Counted from the first letter of the stretch, positions 51,901 to 58,729 are shown. The stretch: DNA of 64,000 nt from a virus (IMGVR_UViG_3300009085_000003:1-64000), one strand, 5' to 3'. Numbers and translations are program-made. The notes: generated by a model from the sequence alone, not told the origin.

Positions 51901-54041
51901 TAGATAGCGTTGTACTTATTAACTATCCGTTCGAGTTCTTTTTCAATCTCGTGGTCATCATCAAACACACCCTCATCGACCTCGCGGGTCAGCTTGTGCA
52001 TCTCTTTGTCCAAGTCGACATATTCCTGTAGCCACGCAATCGCTGGGTCATCGTTAGACTCCAGTATTTTCTTGGCGCTCCTAGCAACACCGATGATGGG
52101 GCGCAACGCATCGAACACAAAGACGGCTTTTTCACCAACCCGTCCGGGGTCAGCTTCCATCTCCTTGACGATATCGGGGAATAATCCCGGATTTTCGTAC
52201 ACAATTCCACCCACCAGCTGCTCGTGACTAAAATGCCCTTCGCCACGAACGCCAATCACGCCAATCCCCTCGATATAGGTGGCGGCTGCCGTGGTGAAGT
52301 CATCAACATCGTCTCCCTCGAGCTCAGCCTTAATCGCTTCGTTCACGCTGTCGAATGGACGGTAGCCACTCGGGAGCTTGACAGTGTTCCAGTCTATTGT
52401 CGGGGGACTATCGATGCCGTAGGTAATTGACTCGCCCGCAGGGGCACGGGGGACAGGAGCAGCGCCTTTCGGGGCAGAACCACCGCGCTTTCCCGGCACA
52501 CCTACGTGACCATGGTGCCCACTGCCAGCACCGCCCTTGGTGGTTACCTCGGGCATCAGATAATACAGCTTGTAAAAATACTTATAGCCATCCGGTGATG
52601 GGGATTCCTTAAATTCATCGAGAACCCACTGAGCGTCATGATTGAGACGCAACGTAAACATGCCATCTATCCACGAAGGCGGGATAGCCTGCTCCATGCG
52701 ATAGCACCCTTGAGTCTCAAAGTCAACGTCAGCTTGCGCGTCTGTAAAGATGTCAGATAATTTTTCAATCGGAACCCGGATACGCACCCACACAGGCTGG
52801 GTTTTCGCAGCAAACTCCTCCGGTGGAAACAAGTCAGTTGGTACGTTGTGTTGTACATAGCTGGCTAGGTCGGTCATCGTTTCTATGTCATCGACAAAAT
52901 AGGTCGATGGCGGTCTGCCATAATGGACACGACCGGGCAGAATGCCGTACTGCTTGAGACTGTCCGCCAAACCAGCTGGAGTCCCATGGTAGAGGTCAAC
53001 GTATCCGATACCCTTTGCGATAAGCTCCTGCTCCAGAGCGTCCAGTTTCGCAGCGATATCTGGGTCGTAGTTCGTAAAGTCTCCCTGCGCATGATACGGT
53101 GTCGCATACGGGTCTTTACTCGGGTCTGTTTTCATCGGTTCTAGGTCACGCTCCCAGCCATGGAGACCGGTGTAAGCCGGGTCTGTGCGACGCGGGTTGT
53201 GCATGTCAATGACTTCCGACGCCGGAGCGACCCTGCCACCGAACCGACTCCCGCCACGCTTTCCGGGAATACCAGCATGACCCGCCTCGCGCGTGAATCC
53301 ACTGCCCTTCCCGCCTTTGAGTGAAATCGGGGAAACTTCCCTCCCCGCTATGCGATGCAACGGCAGGTGAACTTGCTTCGTCCGGTACGGTAAGATGAGT
53401 TCCCAGTTCCGTATCTGGAGCGGGTTCCATGCACGATGACGCTCGACGCAGGTCTGGCAGTGCTCAGCGACCCCGAGCTCCCAGTATGCATCAGCGTTAC
53501 CGTCCTCGATATCACCGATGACCTCGATACGCCACCGGCATTTGCAGTTTTTCAAACATTGGCTGGTACCATCCCCCGGATAGGCTGGCAGGGGCATGTC
53601 ATCCACGCCCAGCTTGGCAGAGGTGTTGGCACGCCAGTATTGCTCTACCGCAGTGCGGTTGTACTGACGAGCACGCCCGAACCAGCGGCTGTCGAAATTG
53701 GTATCATCGAATTTGTTCCCGAGTTGGTTGGCTGCGATTACCAATGCAAAGCCAGACAAGAACGCCAGCTGCTGGGCAATCGCTTGTGTCAGGTAGTCGC
53801 TTGCTTTTGGGGGAATGACCTCAGAGCCAGCGCCGACCATGTAGCCGGTGGTGGCTCCCAAACCGATGAGCTCACCCATCAGCTGCTCCCAAGCCTCGAC
53901 GGTTATCTCACCGTTAAATAGCTCGTAGAGCAGGGCGTCGGTCTGTTCATCCATGCCCATAATAACGGGAATCAGCTCGGGGGGCAGACCGTCGTAGCGT
54001 TCCCACAGCTCGGGCTCACCAAGCGGGGTGTAGTCTGGCAT
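45918..54041 (-). CDS. giant MuF-like head protein with eight modules
   Basis: A 2707-residue protein following the portal (TAATG overlap). Seven Gly-rich elements, starting at residues 242, 502, 855, 1335, 1526, 1956 and 2143 (bases 53318, 52538, 51479, 50039, 49466, 48176, 47615), separate eight segments. 1-240: MuF-like head morphogenesis, with Cys162/166/168 and Cys195/198. 270-500: ADP-ribosyltransferase-like, LYHGTPAGLAD and STYFVDD. 530-850: unknown. 880-1330: metallopeptidase, WHEFGHH and TELLSCAFE. 1360-1525: GNAT-like, uncertain. 1553-1950: second metallopeptidase, WHELGHH. 1981-2140: unknown. 2170-2707: ADP-ribosyltransferase-like, ELYHVTT, ISLT and GEFRIFGGENV. I infer a packaged multi-effector precursor, possibly cut at the elements. 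Confidence 0.75.
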   Translation of the reverse strand: MPDYTPLGEPELWERYDGLPPELIPVIMGMDEQTDALLYELFNGEITVEAWEQLMGELIGLGATTGYMVGAGSEVIPPKASDYLTQAIAQQLAFLSGFALVIAANQLGNKFDDTNFDSRWFGRARQYNRTAVEQYWRANTSAKLGVDDMPLPAYPGDGTSQCLKNCKCRWRIEVIGDIEDGNADAYWELGVAEHCQTCVERHRAWNPLQIRNWELILPYRTKQVHLPLHRIAGREVSPISLKGGKGSGFTREAGHAGIPGKRGGSRFGGRVAPASEVIDMHNPRRTDPAYTGLHGWERDLEPMKTDPSKDPYATPYHAQGDFTNYDPDIAAKLDALEQELIAKGIGYVDLYHGTPAGLADSLKQYGILPGRVHYGRPPSTYFVDDIETMTDLASYVQHNVPTDLFPPEEFAAKTQPVWVRIRVPIEKLSDIFTDAQADVDFETQGCYRMEQAIPPSWIDGMFTLRLNHDAQWVLDEFKESPSPDGYKYFYKLYYLMPEVTTKGGAGSGHHGHVGVPGKRGGSAPKGAAPVPRAPAGESITYGIDSPPTIDWNTVKLPSGYRPFDSVNEAIKAELEGDDVDDFTTAAATYIEGIGVIGVRGEGHFSHEQLVGGIVYENPGLFPDIVKEMEADPGRVGEKAVFVFDALRPIIGVARSAKKILESNDDPAIAWLQEYVDLDKEMHKLTREVDEGVFDDDHEIEKELERIVNKYNAIYLKHQLENQPMTTMPVKLSETVGMFRHAMQETYGMLVMDENSAIPFVNFRLLVGNFRGKSLYITTQNVNSKILRQLQRMYDAGVWDMELADNDTVRWQTYSEHLGHGYSSVSLEYDLSEFLSAKHVFIDSDGNISLKETTTKGGTGSGNVGHAGRPGKRGGSLPKGVRGVPVDKPKKQPRGVLRVGDKTFPAPQYPSHVQALIDANKDAAAVYLKSIEPQLDEYKKLRETFVTEAQADFKAITHEFLQSLPSADSSNVLHDTFRHLSPDDYGLAHVDVRNPSIRIGQQRFDNTYDSRMEVRPLSPDEPFLLIQPWVPSADDPNTHESGHKYQQVFSYNDLKEKYPEALTAGGLDKWFNDYNAFANGYIEKREAANKVQTELANQFIKSLKASNPRPWEVALDMNTGGVDITGKPLSISPDAIDYIRSVVDDAAGVVNVNILHEGNRSLYGDKLYIDTSLMTGSYANPADNRELDIPTITLDRKLVTYDQRESAYAAEPPEFPGAGIGGIYPFIPRDYDVDVDTLQEYLRLEIWHEFGHHVEHTLTVPYRHAIDNFYLFRVDVADGKNPFMFDYMQTRYRTGATELLSCAFEIFSTAPWRLAQQDPEMFGFILSIIQGTTVLKGGQGSGNFGHRGRPGQVGGSGEGGSEAGYNDAVNKLREVADGTDMPRRELWSRSITGRQLLNTPDNPVKIFFEREMGGDVTMRYGNGDERWNDIYGNPVESLYFTDNDNTQLSVGIQDDGSYLYLGTIFKKPDNLNNLGSRFMGALKKYCDLTGKPLRVVIVANKPYFRHFDWLTELDSFTFGYDPNVTTKGGTGSGNIGHAGRPGKRGGSLPKGERSTPAINLDNPFLKFPPEKDVSGHPVVYEHDVKSLMRAGASAVLEYMNRVKPQVEQYEKLRDDYLVWVRNQMVWMENDRSTLSSPDTREAMFNEQTSTAVAGIESHLYGTSRIRPIGIDDRVFTITERRISPSPFNNTLEREMSLRDIQKEYPQAAEHFETYLNRHNEFVQEVIKRKGEVNDMQRQMVMDCYTSVLSAGDKAEKFRTSIALAPRPIGWNIGDIRYAPDAEEFIRQELWRANQMIDKSVYDPKAVDNEVLFVTYPNRGAYTADLQQISGEATLYTWDSGEFLANDPNNYPYVQRHTELDVDAMQEAARAELWHELGHHVEARLPAKTRQALRDYRTNKNTSHMFFDYMNREYSSGETEILSCAFEIFATAPWKLARQDPYLFSFILGIIHGNVVLKGGEGSGNFGHRGRPGKVGGSGRGGLVTMGITDIDVASRLRAEDEIPGYAMIRTNKTEGMADVRPFLVTEDGLAFAGKKDEIHDDILMRETGRYGGNDKLNQDNISFRGLFGYVKGKPIVSLHRYGDDDIDRLLKKLDKHFPDILSALFERQLNPSDIAIYISDDGGWRTHPLQEWDYVGVNKEAKLKGGAGSGHRGHVGVLGRRGGSAPKGAARPVVSYGIEDAEVEQARAQRQALVQEAKAIIANNGIIPNPDVMIDLADKFYFSSRSVRRGYGDPDVSAEILETPQMTISRPYLLLKNKLEATDNNGTVGLGADDFDIALSTLGLTYDHWRALRDSDDPATVDLGMEVFTNCNYVTTAQVTKVLEHHQAEFDNRIRRVREQLGLPENAEDLSTRMTDKSLLIQDGSDASAERGRYGRKLARELLAGAPDMTEFSRSETDYILQGYEEQLKAKYGEDSKEYKGYYDIIEYGGVAGELREKFEFDVNHAVTAARLTPSDVEALTAFYVSNQGKWMELPDELYHVTTDAAAVIGDQLRSRYEMHGHDSEVGLAGGDDKTISLTNDLKTAKEVEQSLQEAWLVANGMLTATQMFEGAQNGSEGIREDWSDRFREFDSEKSLDRLMAYERGEEVKKWDGTLMTEEAYREALWYLWSHAYLYAREGAGGMSNPVFFGTNWKALAKLDPKQFKTLVLKPKMGKLGKAKGYQMSSMGEFRIFGGENVEIIAANDIFDFDYNLNSSDLEVAIRRLLGL
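53324..53341. promoter_or_regulatory. operator-like 18-bp site in the giant head gene
   Basis: AAATCGGGGAAACTTCCC, identical to the site at 13813, lies in codons for EVSPIS just before the first Gly-rich element of the giant protein. Confidence 0.35.
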
Positions 54042-55726
54042 TAGCGCCCCCTGCGTGCGAATTTGGTTACTGAGCTGTACAGCTTCCGTGCGGCTCCCAT
54101 AGATTTAGCCAGAATGCTCTCAGCCCGTTTTTGTTCCTTGGGGGTCACAACCGGGATAGGCTTGTCACGCTTGGCTCCTAGACTGTTCACCTTGGGCTTG
54201 GGGGCTGGCTTGGTACGCACCGCCTTGGTTGCTTTAGGCTTAGCAGTTGCCACCAGCTTACCCAGCATCTGTTGCCGGAGCATCTTATTGAAATCAGCCG
54301 GGTTGGGCTTAACAGCTGGCGCAGCAGTGTTGGTCGCTACGGTAGGCGTTCCCGGCGTGACCTCTGGACTGGCATTATCATCCGGGCTCATGCTGACCTC
54401 ACCGGGTGCTCCAACCGGAGCGCCTGTCTGGACGCCGGGAGCCTTTGAATCAGCGAAATCCTTGGGCAACTCGTCTTTTTCAATCATCATCGTGCGTTCC
54501 TCGTCGGGTGTGGTCAGACCAGCTGACAGACGCACCTGCGCTGACTGCGCACGCTTGGTGGAGATATCCTCAGATTGCTGGATGTCACGATAGTCTTTTT
54601 CAACAAATGCAAACTCGGTATCCATGGGCATGACGTACTCATTCATGGCGTGTGTGAAAGCCTCGCGCCATGCGACCAAACCCTTGCCACGCGCCTTGTC
54701 CGCCAGAACCTGTGACTGGGCGCCGGTACCGATAGTGCCGGAGCTGAGCGGCTGGAGCTCTTGGGGGTCAAGACCGAGCACGTCTGCATAGGTCAGGAGG
54801 GCAATGTCAAACTCCTCTTTGCGCTGGAATCGGTCAGGCAGTTCGGCAAGTGGGATTTTTACCAGATTTGGCTGCATCTCATCCGGGACACCAAGCACCA
54901 CAGCGCCCATGTAGGACATGACGCCCTTGGCAGTCTCACCGGATTTGGTAGCCAGAACAGCCTCGCGCAACTGGGTGTCCAACACGCCGTTCACGATGTA
55001 GATAGCAAGCGGGTGCATACCGGAAATCTTCTCCCGGAGGTACCACTCAATCGCTGACAATTTGTAGATAGCTGGGAAAGCACGGCTGGCGGCACACAGT
55101 CCGACGCCGTTATAAATCTCGGACGGGTCTGGCATCTCCGAGAACATCATCACTTGGTGGTCACGCATCTCATGGTACGCGCCCCGCCTGTCCTGAAAGA
55201 CAACCGGGACGTCCGGGTCGCCGGTACGAATGCAGCGCAACGAGTCCAAGTGCCGGAGACCGATAATCTTGCTGCCCTCAGCTGGCGAAGCTCGGACGAT
55301 TTCGATGAAACTTCCGTTATCCGTGGTCAAATAATCGCGCAACTGTTTTGACAGGAACCCGACCCACCCGACCCGGCGTCCATCCGCACCACGCAGCAGC
55401 TCTTGGGTATCCTGTACACGCTGCGGCACTGAGCCCTTGATTTCCCATGACAGCGACACGATGCGCGTGATGGCAATACCGATGGCGGCTGACCACATGG
55501 CTTCTTTGAATAGAGAGCTGCGCAAGATAGCATCGCGCCCCCGCGTCCAATACGCCGGGGGCTGTGGGGTCATGGCGCTCGAGTCCTCGCTACGATGCCA
55601 CGGAACTACAATTTGTAGGACGCCACCATTCAGAACCTGCGCGACGTCATCTTTGGTGACAGACTTTTGTAAGAGCTTCTTGATGTCAGTTGCTCCGCTA
55701 TCCGCCTTTTTGTTTTTTTGAACCAT
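54041..55726 (-). CDS. portal protein
   Basis: A 561-residue protein with GAGGTATCC before the ATG. It has features of phage portals of the SPP1/HK97 type: a helical N-terminus, AMWSAAIGIAITRIVSL, the middle region with GSFIEIVRASP and DHQVMMFSEMPDP, a helical stem with VGLCAASRAFPAIYKLSAIEWY, and a Lys/Ala/Pro-rich C-terminal tail. It is directly upstream of the MuF gene, the standard order. It forms the ring through which DNA is packaged. No terminase gene lies upstream within the window. Confidence 0.85.
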   Translation of the reverse strand: MVQKNKKADSGATDIKKLLQKSVTKDDVAQVLNGGVLQIVVPWHRSEDSSAMTPQPPAYWTRGRDAILRSSLFKEAMWSAAIGIAITRIVSLSWEIKGSVPQRVQDTQELLRGADGRRVGWVGFLSKQLRDYLTTDNGSFIEIVRASPAEGSKIIGLRHLDSLRCIRTGDPDVPVVFQDRRGAYHEMRDHQVMMFSEMPDPSEIYNGVGLCAASRAFPAIYKLSAIEWYLREKISGMHPLAIYIVNGVLDTQLREAVLATKSGETAKGVMSYMGAVVLGVPDEMQPNLVKIPLAELPDRFQRKEEFDIALLTYADVLGLDPQELQPLSSGTIGTGAQSQVLADKARGKGLVAWREAFTHAMNEYVMPMDTEFAFVEKDYRDIQQSEDISTKRAQSAQVRLSAGLTTPDEERTMMIEKDELPKDFADSKAPGVQTGAPVGAPGEVSMSPDDNASPEVTPGTPTVATNTAAPAVKPNPADFNKMLRQQMLGKLVATAKPKATKAVRTKPAPKPKVNSLGAKRDKPIPVVTPKEQKRAESILAKSMGAARKLYSSVTKFARRGR

Positions 55727-55747
55727 GGATACCTCAGGTGAGTTAAG

Positions 55748-56065
55748 TTATTCCAGTTCGTCCGATTCTCCCTCGTCAAGTATTTCGCGTTCCTCGGAAT
55801 CACTGGAGACCACCTCTGCTCCCACGACATCACCATCGTATGGGCGCTTGGTCAGTGCCACTACTTCGCCGCCAAGTTCCTTGGCAACGTATTTGGCTAT
55901 TTCGTTATCGATATCCACCATCCCACCAATATGGTCGGTCGCATCCGCAACTGACCACATTCCACCTATCATCGTTGCCTGAAACAACAGGTCAGGGTCA
56001 TCGGACGACCACTGCTTGTTCGTCACAGTGGCGGTGTGTTCACCTAACTTTATCATTGCTGGCAT
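55748..56065 (-). CDS. hypothetical acidic protein
   Basis: A 105-residue protein with CAGGAGAGTAGCT upstream. A compact N-terminal domain (KLGEHTATVTNKQWSSDDPDLL, GGMWSVADATDHIGG) is followed by a strongly acidic tail (SSDSEEREILDEGESDELE). Placed between a helical protein and the portal. Possibly a structural or packaging accessory protein; not recognised. Confidence 0.5.
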   Translation of the reverse strand: MPAMIKLGEHTATVTNKQWSSDDPDLLFQATMIGGMWSVADATDHIGGMVDIDNEIAKYVAKELGGEVVALTKRPYDGDVVGAEVVSSDSEEREILDEGESDELE

Positions 56066-56122
56066 AGCTACTCTCCTGTGGCTTATTAAGCCATTATACG
56101 TTTATTATAGTGCACAATATGG

Positions 56123-56428
56123 TTATTTGTGCCGCTTGGCTTCGCGCACCATGGCACGCTCAATTGATTTGGCGGTTTTCAGCATGGCGTCCGCTGAGCG
56201 TGCAATGTTGTGAGACTGGATGTTGAGCATCTTTATCACTGCATCCATGGTGTTCACGAGGATGGCAATCTGCTCATCCGTGGTCAGGGGTCGATTGGGC
56301 AACCCGGCTTTTTCCGCAGCGGTCTGCTCTGCCTCAGCCACGACCGCAGGTACCTCGGGCGGGGTCTCTCCATTCATCCTGTCCATCTGGGCGTCTTGTT
56401 CTTTGGGGTCAATCTGTTGTTCATCCAT
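56123..56428 (-). CDS. hypothetical helical protein
   Basis: A 101-residue protein; the ATG at 56428 follows AAGGAG at a spacing of 11 bases. A Pro/Glu-rich N-terminus (ETPPEVPAVVAEAEQ) is followed by a long amphipathic helix (IAILVNTMDAVIKMLNIQSH, then AKSIERAMVREAKRHK). Coiled-coil oligomer likely. Position upstream of the portal suggests a virion accessory role, without proof. Confidence 0.5.
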   Translation of the reverse strand: MDEQQIDPKEQDAQMDRMNGETPPEVPAVVAEAEQTAAEKAGLPNRPLTTDEQIAILVNTMDAVIKMLNIQSHNIARSADAMLKTAKSIERAMVREAKRHK

Positions 56429-56458
56429 TTTGTACACACTCCTTGAGATTTGTAATTA

Positions 56459-56809
56459 TTATAACAAAAGTAACTGGACTGGACTAGCCTTTTTAGGTGG
56501 GAATGTGACCTCCCAGTATCCCAGTGACTCGTCCAGCAGCATCGCTATCTGTTTACCGTACCCACGCTCGACCTTGAATCCCAAGTCATACAGACGGTCA
56601 ATGGGAGCCCGGTAGGTTATCTTGGTGTCGAGGTTGGTGACCTCCACGATACGCGCCCCAGCTGCTTTGGCAGCTCTCAGGGTGCTGTCATCAAACGCCA
56701 GCGCTCGGGGTCGTTGGAGAACATGCTTCTCGTGGATGGTCTTTCGGAACGTGTCATTGAGAACCGACCCAACGACTTTGGAACCCACATAAATCGGTAT
56801 AGCACTCAT
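56459..56809 (-). CDS. hypothetical protein next to the DNA methyltransferase
   Basis: A 116-residue protein whose ATG overlaps the methyltransferase stop (ATGA). It has a strand-rich start (IPIYVGSKVVGSVL), HVLQRPRALAFDDSTLRAA, and IVEVTNLDTKITYRAPIDRL. The pairing with a DNA methyltransferase is tight, but the family is unknown; it could bind the methyltransferase or DNA. Confidence 0.5.
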   Translation of the reverse strand: MSAIPIYVGSKVVGSVLNDTFRKTIHEKHVLQRPRALAFDDSTLRAAKAAGARIVEVTNLDTKITYRAPIDRLYDLGFKVERGYGKQIAMLLDESLGYWEVTFPPKKASPVQLLLL

Positions 56810-57390
56810 GCCTCATCCTTTCCGCCAGCGCCATGCAGACGTCTGGCTGCGATATCAAAGTATTTTTTATCAATCTCAATTCCAGTGAATGCCCGCCCCA
56901 GATTCTGGCACGCCTCGCCGGTACGCCCAGACCCCATGAATGGGTCGAGCACACTGTCTCCGGGATTGGTATAGATACGCACCAGCCGCTCCATGAGCGA
57001 CAGTGGCTTTTCGTATGGGTGTTCGGTGGGACTGATATGCCGGTCGTCGTAGACCCCGGTCATCTGAGACCAGTGCAATCGGTTGAACGTGTTACCGCGC
57101 CGATTGACCAGTATCATCTCAACGAACCGACCGCACGCCCGGATATAGTTTTTGGTCGACGGGGTTTTTATCCAGAACAGATACTCATCCGCAGTCCAGT
57201 AGACGTTTTCCGGCTTGCAAAAAGCGATGATGTTGCCCTTGGCGATTCTGGCAAACTGTCCCAAGAGACTCATCGCCCTAAGCGGCTCAATGTCGTAGGG
57301 TGGGTCAGTAATGATGGCATCATAGGATTGGTCTGGTATCGTCGGGAGCACCGACAGGCAATCATCGAGCAGAATAATACCTTTCGTCAT
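56806..57390 (-). CDS. N6-adenine/N4-cytosine DNA methyltransferase
   Basis: A 194-residue protein with AGAGAGGATATCGAT before the ATG. Catalytic motif IV is DPPYD (29-33) and motif I, DPFMGSGRTG (149-158), comes after it, so the order is that of the beta class. It is short because the target-recognition region is minimal. It methylates adenine N6 or cytosine N4 in phage or host DNA, likely protecting the genome from restriction. No cognate endonuclease gene was found in this window. Confidence 0.85.
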   Translation of the reverse strand: MTKGIILLDDCLSVLPTIPDQSYDAIITDPPYDIEPLRAMSLLGQFARIAKGNIIAFCKPENVYWTADEYLFWIKTPSTKNYIRACGRFVEMILVNRRGNTFNRLHWSQMTGVYDDRHISPTEHPYEKPLSLMERLVRIYTNPGDSVLDPFMGSGRTGEACQNLGRAFTGIEIDKKYFDIAARRLHGAGGKDEA

Positions 57391-57406
57391 ATCGATATCC
57401 TCTCTG

Positions 57407-57673
57407 TTATAGCTTTAGTAAATAATCTCGGACTCTCTCAAATATATCAGAGCCCTCTTGCAGCTCACAGTCGCTGTTGATGACCTTGGCTGCTGTAGTG
57501 TCCAGCTCTTGCAGGAGCGCCCGGACGTATTCCAGCTCGTCAACCAGAGCCTGTATCGCACACCCCTCATGGATATAGCGGCAGTCCTTGTAATGGGTGG
57601 ACTCCACGCCGCTCGATAAAAACGACGTGATGACACGGCTGAGATTTAAAGCCTCTTTGACAGGTCTGGTCAT
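57407..57673 (-). CDS. hypothetical helical protein
   Basis: An 88-residue protein starting at an ATG that overlaps the stop of a 37-aa membrane protein (ATGA), so its start depends on coupling rather than its own ribosome site. It is predominantly helical (VDELEYVRALLQELDTTAAK) with Cys residues in DCRYIHEGC. Not recognised. Confidence 0.5.
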   Translation of the reverse strand: MTRPVKEALNLSRVITSFLSSGVESTHYKDCRYIHEGCAIQALVDELEYVRALLQELDTTAAKVINSDCELQEGSDIFERVRDYLLKL

Positions 57674-57783
57674 AGGAATACGCTCAGAAAAAAGACTCCG
57701 GCGACAAGCGCCAAAACAAACACCAACGCGAGACATCCGCAGCATCCGCTGCCGGGCTCGCAATAATCCTCATCATACCTCAT
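57670..57783 (-). CDS. 37-aa Cys-rich membrane protein
   Basis: A small gene linked by ATGA overlaps at both ends: its ATG at 57783 overlaps the preceding stop and its TGA overlaps the next ATG. The product starts MRYDEDYCEPGSGCCGC and continues with a hydrophobic helix ending GVFFLSVFL. The two overlaps and the Cys/hydrophobic pattern support a real gene despite its length. Function unknown. Confidence 0.55.
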   Translation of the reverse strand: MRYDEDYCEPGSGCCGCLALVFVLALVAGVFFLSVFL

Positions 57784-58103
57784 TCCCATAGTGTCTCACC
57801 TTTCGCATAAGCCTCAGCATGTTCCGGGCACAGGGTCTTAATCCACCCACGTGGCTCAGTCGGCTTGCCCGGTTTACCACACACCTCACAGATTGTTAAA
57901 CTACGATTTTCAATCTCATCCAGCAGGTCGTAGTAAGCCATGTCCGCCATGGAGGGGGTGATTCTGAGTCCGCCCCACTTCTCTTTGACTTCGACAATGA
58001 CCACTCTCTTGGGCTTGTTACGATATGCCTCGAGTAGTAGTTCGTGCCAGCCCTTGCCAACCTGCCGCTGGGCATCATGGAGTGTGATGTGGTCTTTATG
58101 CAT
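57780..58103 (-). CDS. phage zinc-binding protein (KEKWGGLR type)
   Basis: A 107-residue protein. I start at the ATG at 58103 (MHKDHITLHD), which overlaps the end of the previous gene. It contains EVKEKWGGLRITP and a CEVCGKPG ... CPEHAEAY zinc site, a pattern found in small phage proteins near replication genes. The family function is unknown. Confidence 0.6.
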   Translation of the reverse strand: MHKDHITLHDAQRQVGKGWHELLLEAYRNKPKRVVIVEVKEKWGGLRITPSMADMAYYDLLDEIENRSLTICEVCGKPGKPTEPRGWIKTLCPEHAEAYAKGETLWE

Positions 58104-58359
58104 GGGTGACCACCTGTTCGACCCCATCCCATGTTTCCATGGCATAGAACCGATTCGCCCAGCTGTCCTCGTCGATACCCTCGCCCCACACCCAACGCAT
58201 ACCCTTGGCAATCAGAGCGCGAGACGCCTCTTTTGCCGCCTCGTAACTCTTGAGACCAGACTGTTGACGCCGGGCACCACTGGCTGGGTCTTTGTAGTGC
58301 ACGACCCACGTGTTACGATTTGTGGTCTGAACGGGAATCTTAACTGTAGCCTTGGACAT
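58096..58359 (-). CDS. hypothetical protein with AP2/integrase-arm-like N-terminus
   Basis: An 87-residue protein with GAGAGAGGTGAGTGAGAT before the ATG. Residues about 15-50 (TWVVHYKDPASGARRQQSGL, then KSYEAAKEASRALI) resemble three-strand DNA-binding arms of AP2-like or integrase-arm domains. Expressed from the promoter at 58395. A DNA-binding role is a weak inference. Confidence 0.5.
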   Translation of the reverse strand: MSKATVKIPVQTTNRNTWVVHYKDPASGARRQQSGLKSYEAAKEASRALIAKGMRWVWGEGIDEDSWANRFYAMETWDGVEQVVTHA

Positions 58360-58389
58360 ATCTCACTCACCTCTCTCACTTATAGTGTA

Positions 58390-58596
58390 CTAACATGATA
58401 CTACATTTGCTGTTTTTGTCAAGTAATCCTCGTGACTGACGAACACGTCCGGGGTGTACACCTGACCACAGAACACGCACTTGAATAGTCCTCTGGGCAA
58501 GTCAACGCTGTACACCAATCTCACCTCATTACACACCGGACAATCCGCATATCTGCATTCTGGGGGTTTGGGCTTTTCGCCATGGTTGTGTTTCAT
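58390..58596 (-). CDS. small zinc-ribbon protein
   Basis: A 68-residue protein with AGAGGTAACC before the ATG. It has a basic start, DCPVCNEVRLVYS and FKCVFCGQVYTP, a clear two-pair Cys ribbon. The next promoter's -35 and -10 lie inside its last codons. Function unknown. Confidence 0.55.
   Translation of the reverse strand: MKHNHGEKPKPPECRYADCPVCNEVRLVYSVDLPRGLFKCVFCGQVYTPDVFVSHEDYLTKTANVVSC
58395..58422 (-). promoter_or_regulatory. sigma-70 promoter inside the end of a zinc-ribbon gene
   Basis: Minus-strand TTGACA (58422-58417), 16-base spacer, TATCAT (58400-58395). It points at the genes from 58359 down. Confidence 0.6.
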
Positions 58597-58632
58597 GGTT
58601 ACCTCTACTCAGATTATACATCGAAATGCAGA

Positions 58633-58729
58633 GCTCGGGTCACTGTACACATGAACCCGAGCCCTTTGAACAAGCGGCATATAGGTAATTTGGGGGCATG
58701 TGCACTGAGGCTAATCATGCCATGCCGCT
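58633..58729 (-). ncRNA. structured intergenic RNA region
   Basis: The gap 58597-58771 after the primase gene has no convincing gene. It holds two strong hairpins: GCTCGGGT (58633-58640) with ACCCGAGC (58655-58662), and AGCGGCAT (58673-58680) with ATGCCGCT (58722-58729), the latter enclosing GGCATG/CATGCC. It may be a small RNA, an mRNA stabiliser or a processing site. The minus-strand direction is inferred from its neighbours. Confidence 0.45.

Noticed and set aside
54063-54593. A plus-strand open frame antisense to the portal gene (and many other long antisense frames opposite the head genes).
   Set aside because: These are low-complexity shadows of the coding strand with no ribosome site, no motif and no conserved context.
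56070-56110. A regulatory palindrome GGCTTATTAAGCC between two hypothetical genes.
   Set aside because: The repeat is short (six bases each side) and no promoter or terminator pattern accompanies it, so it was not annotated.
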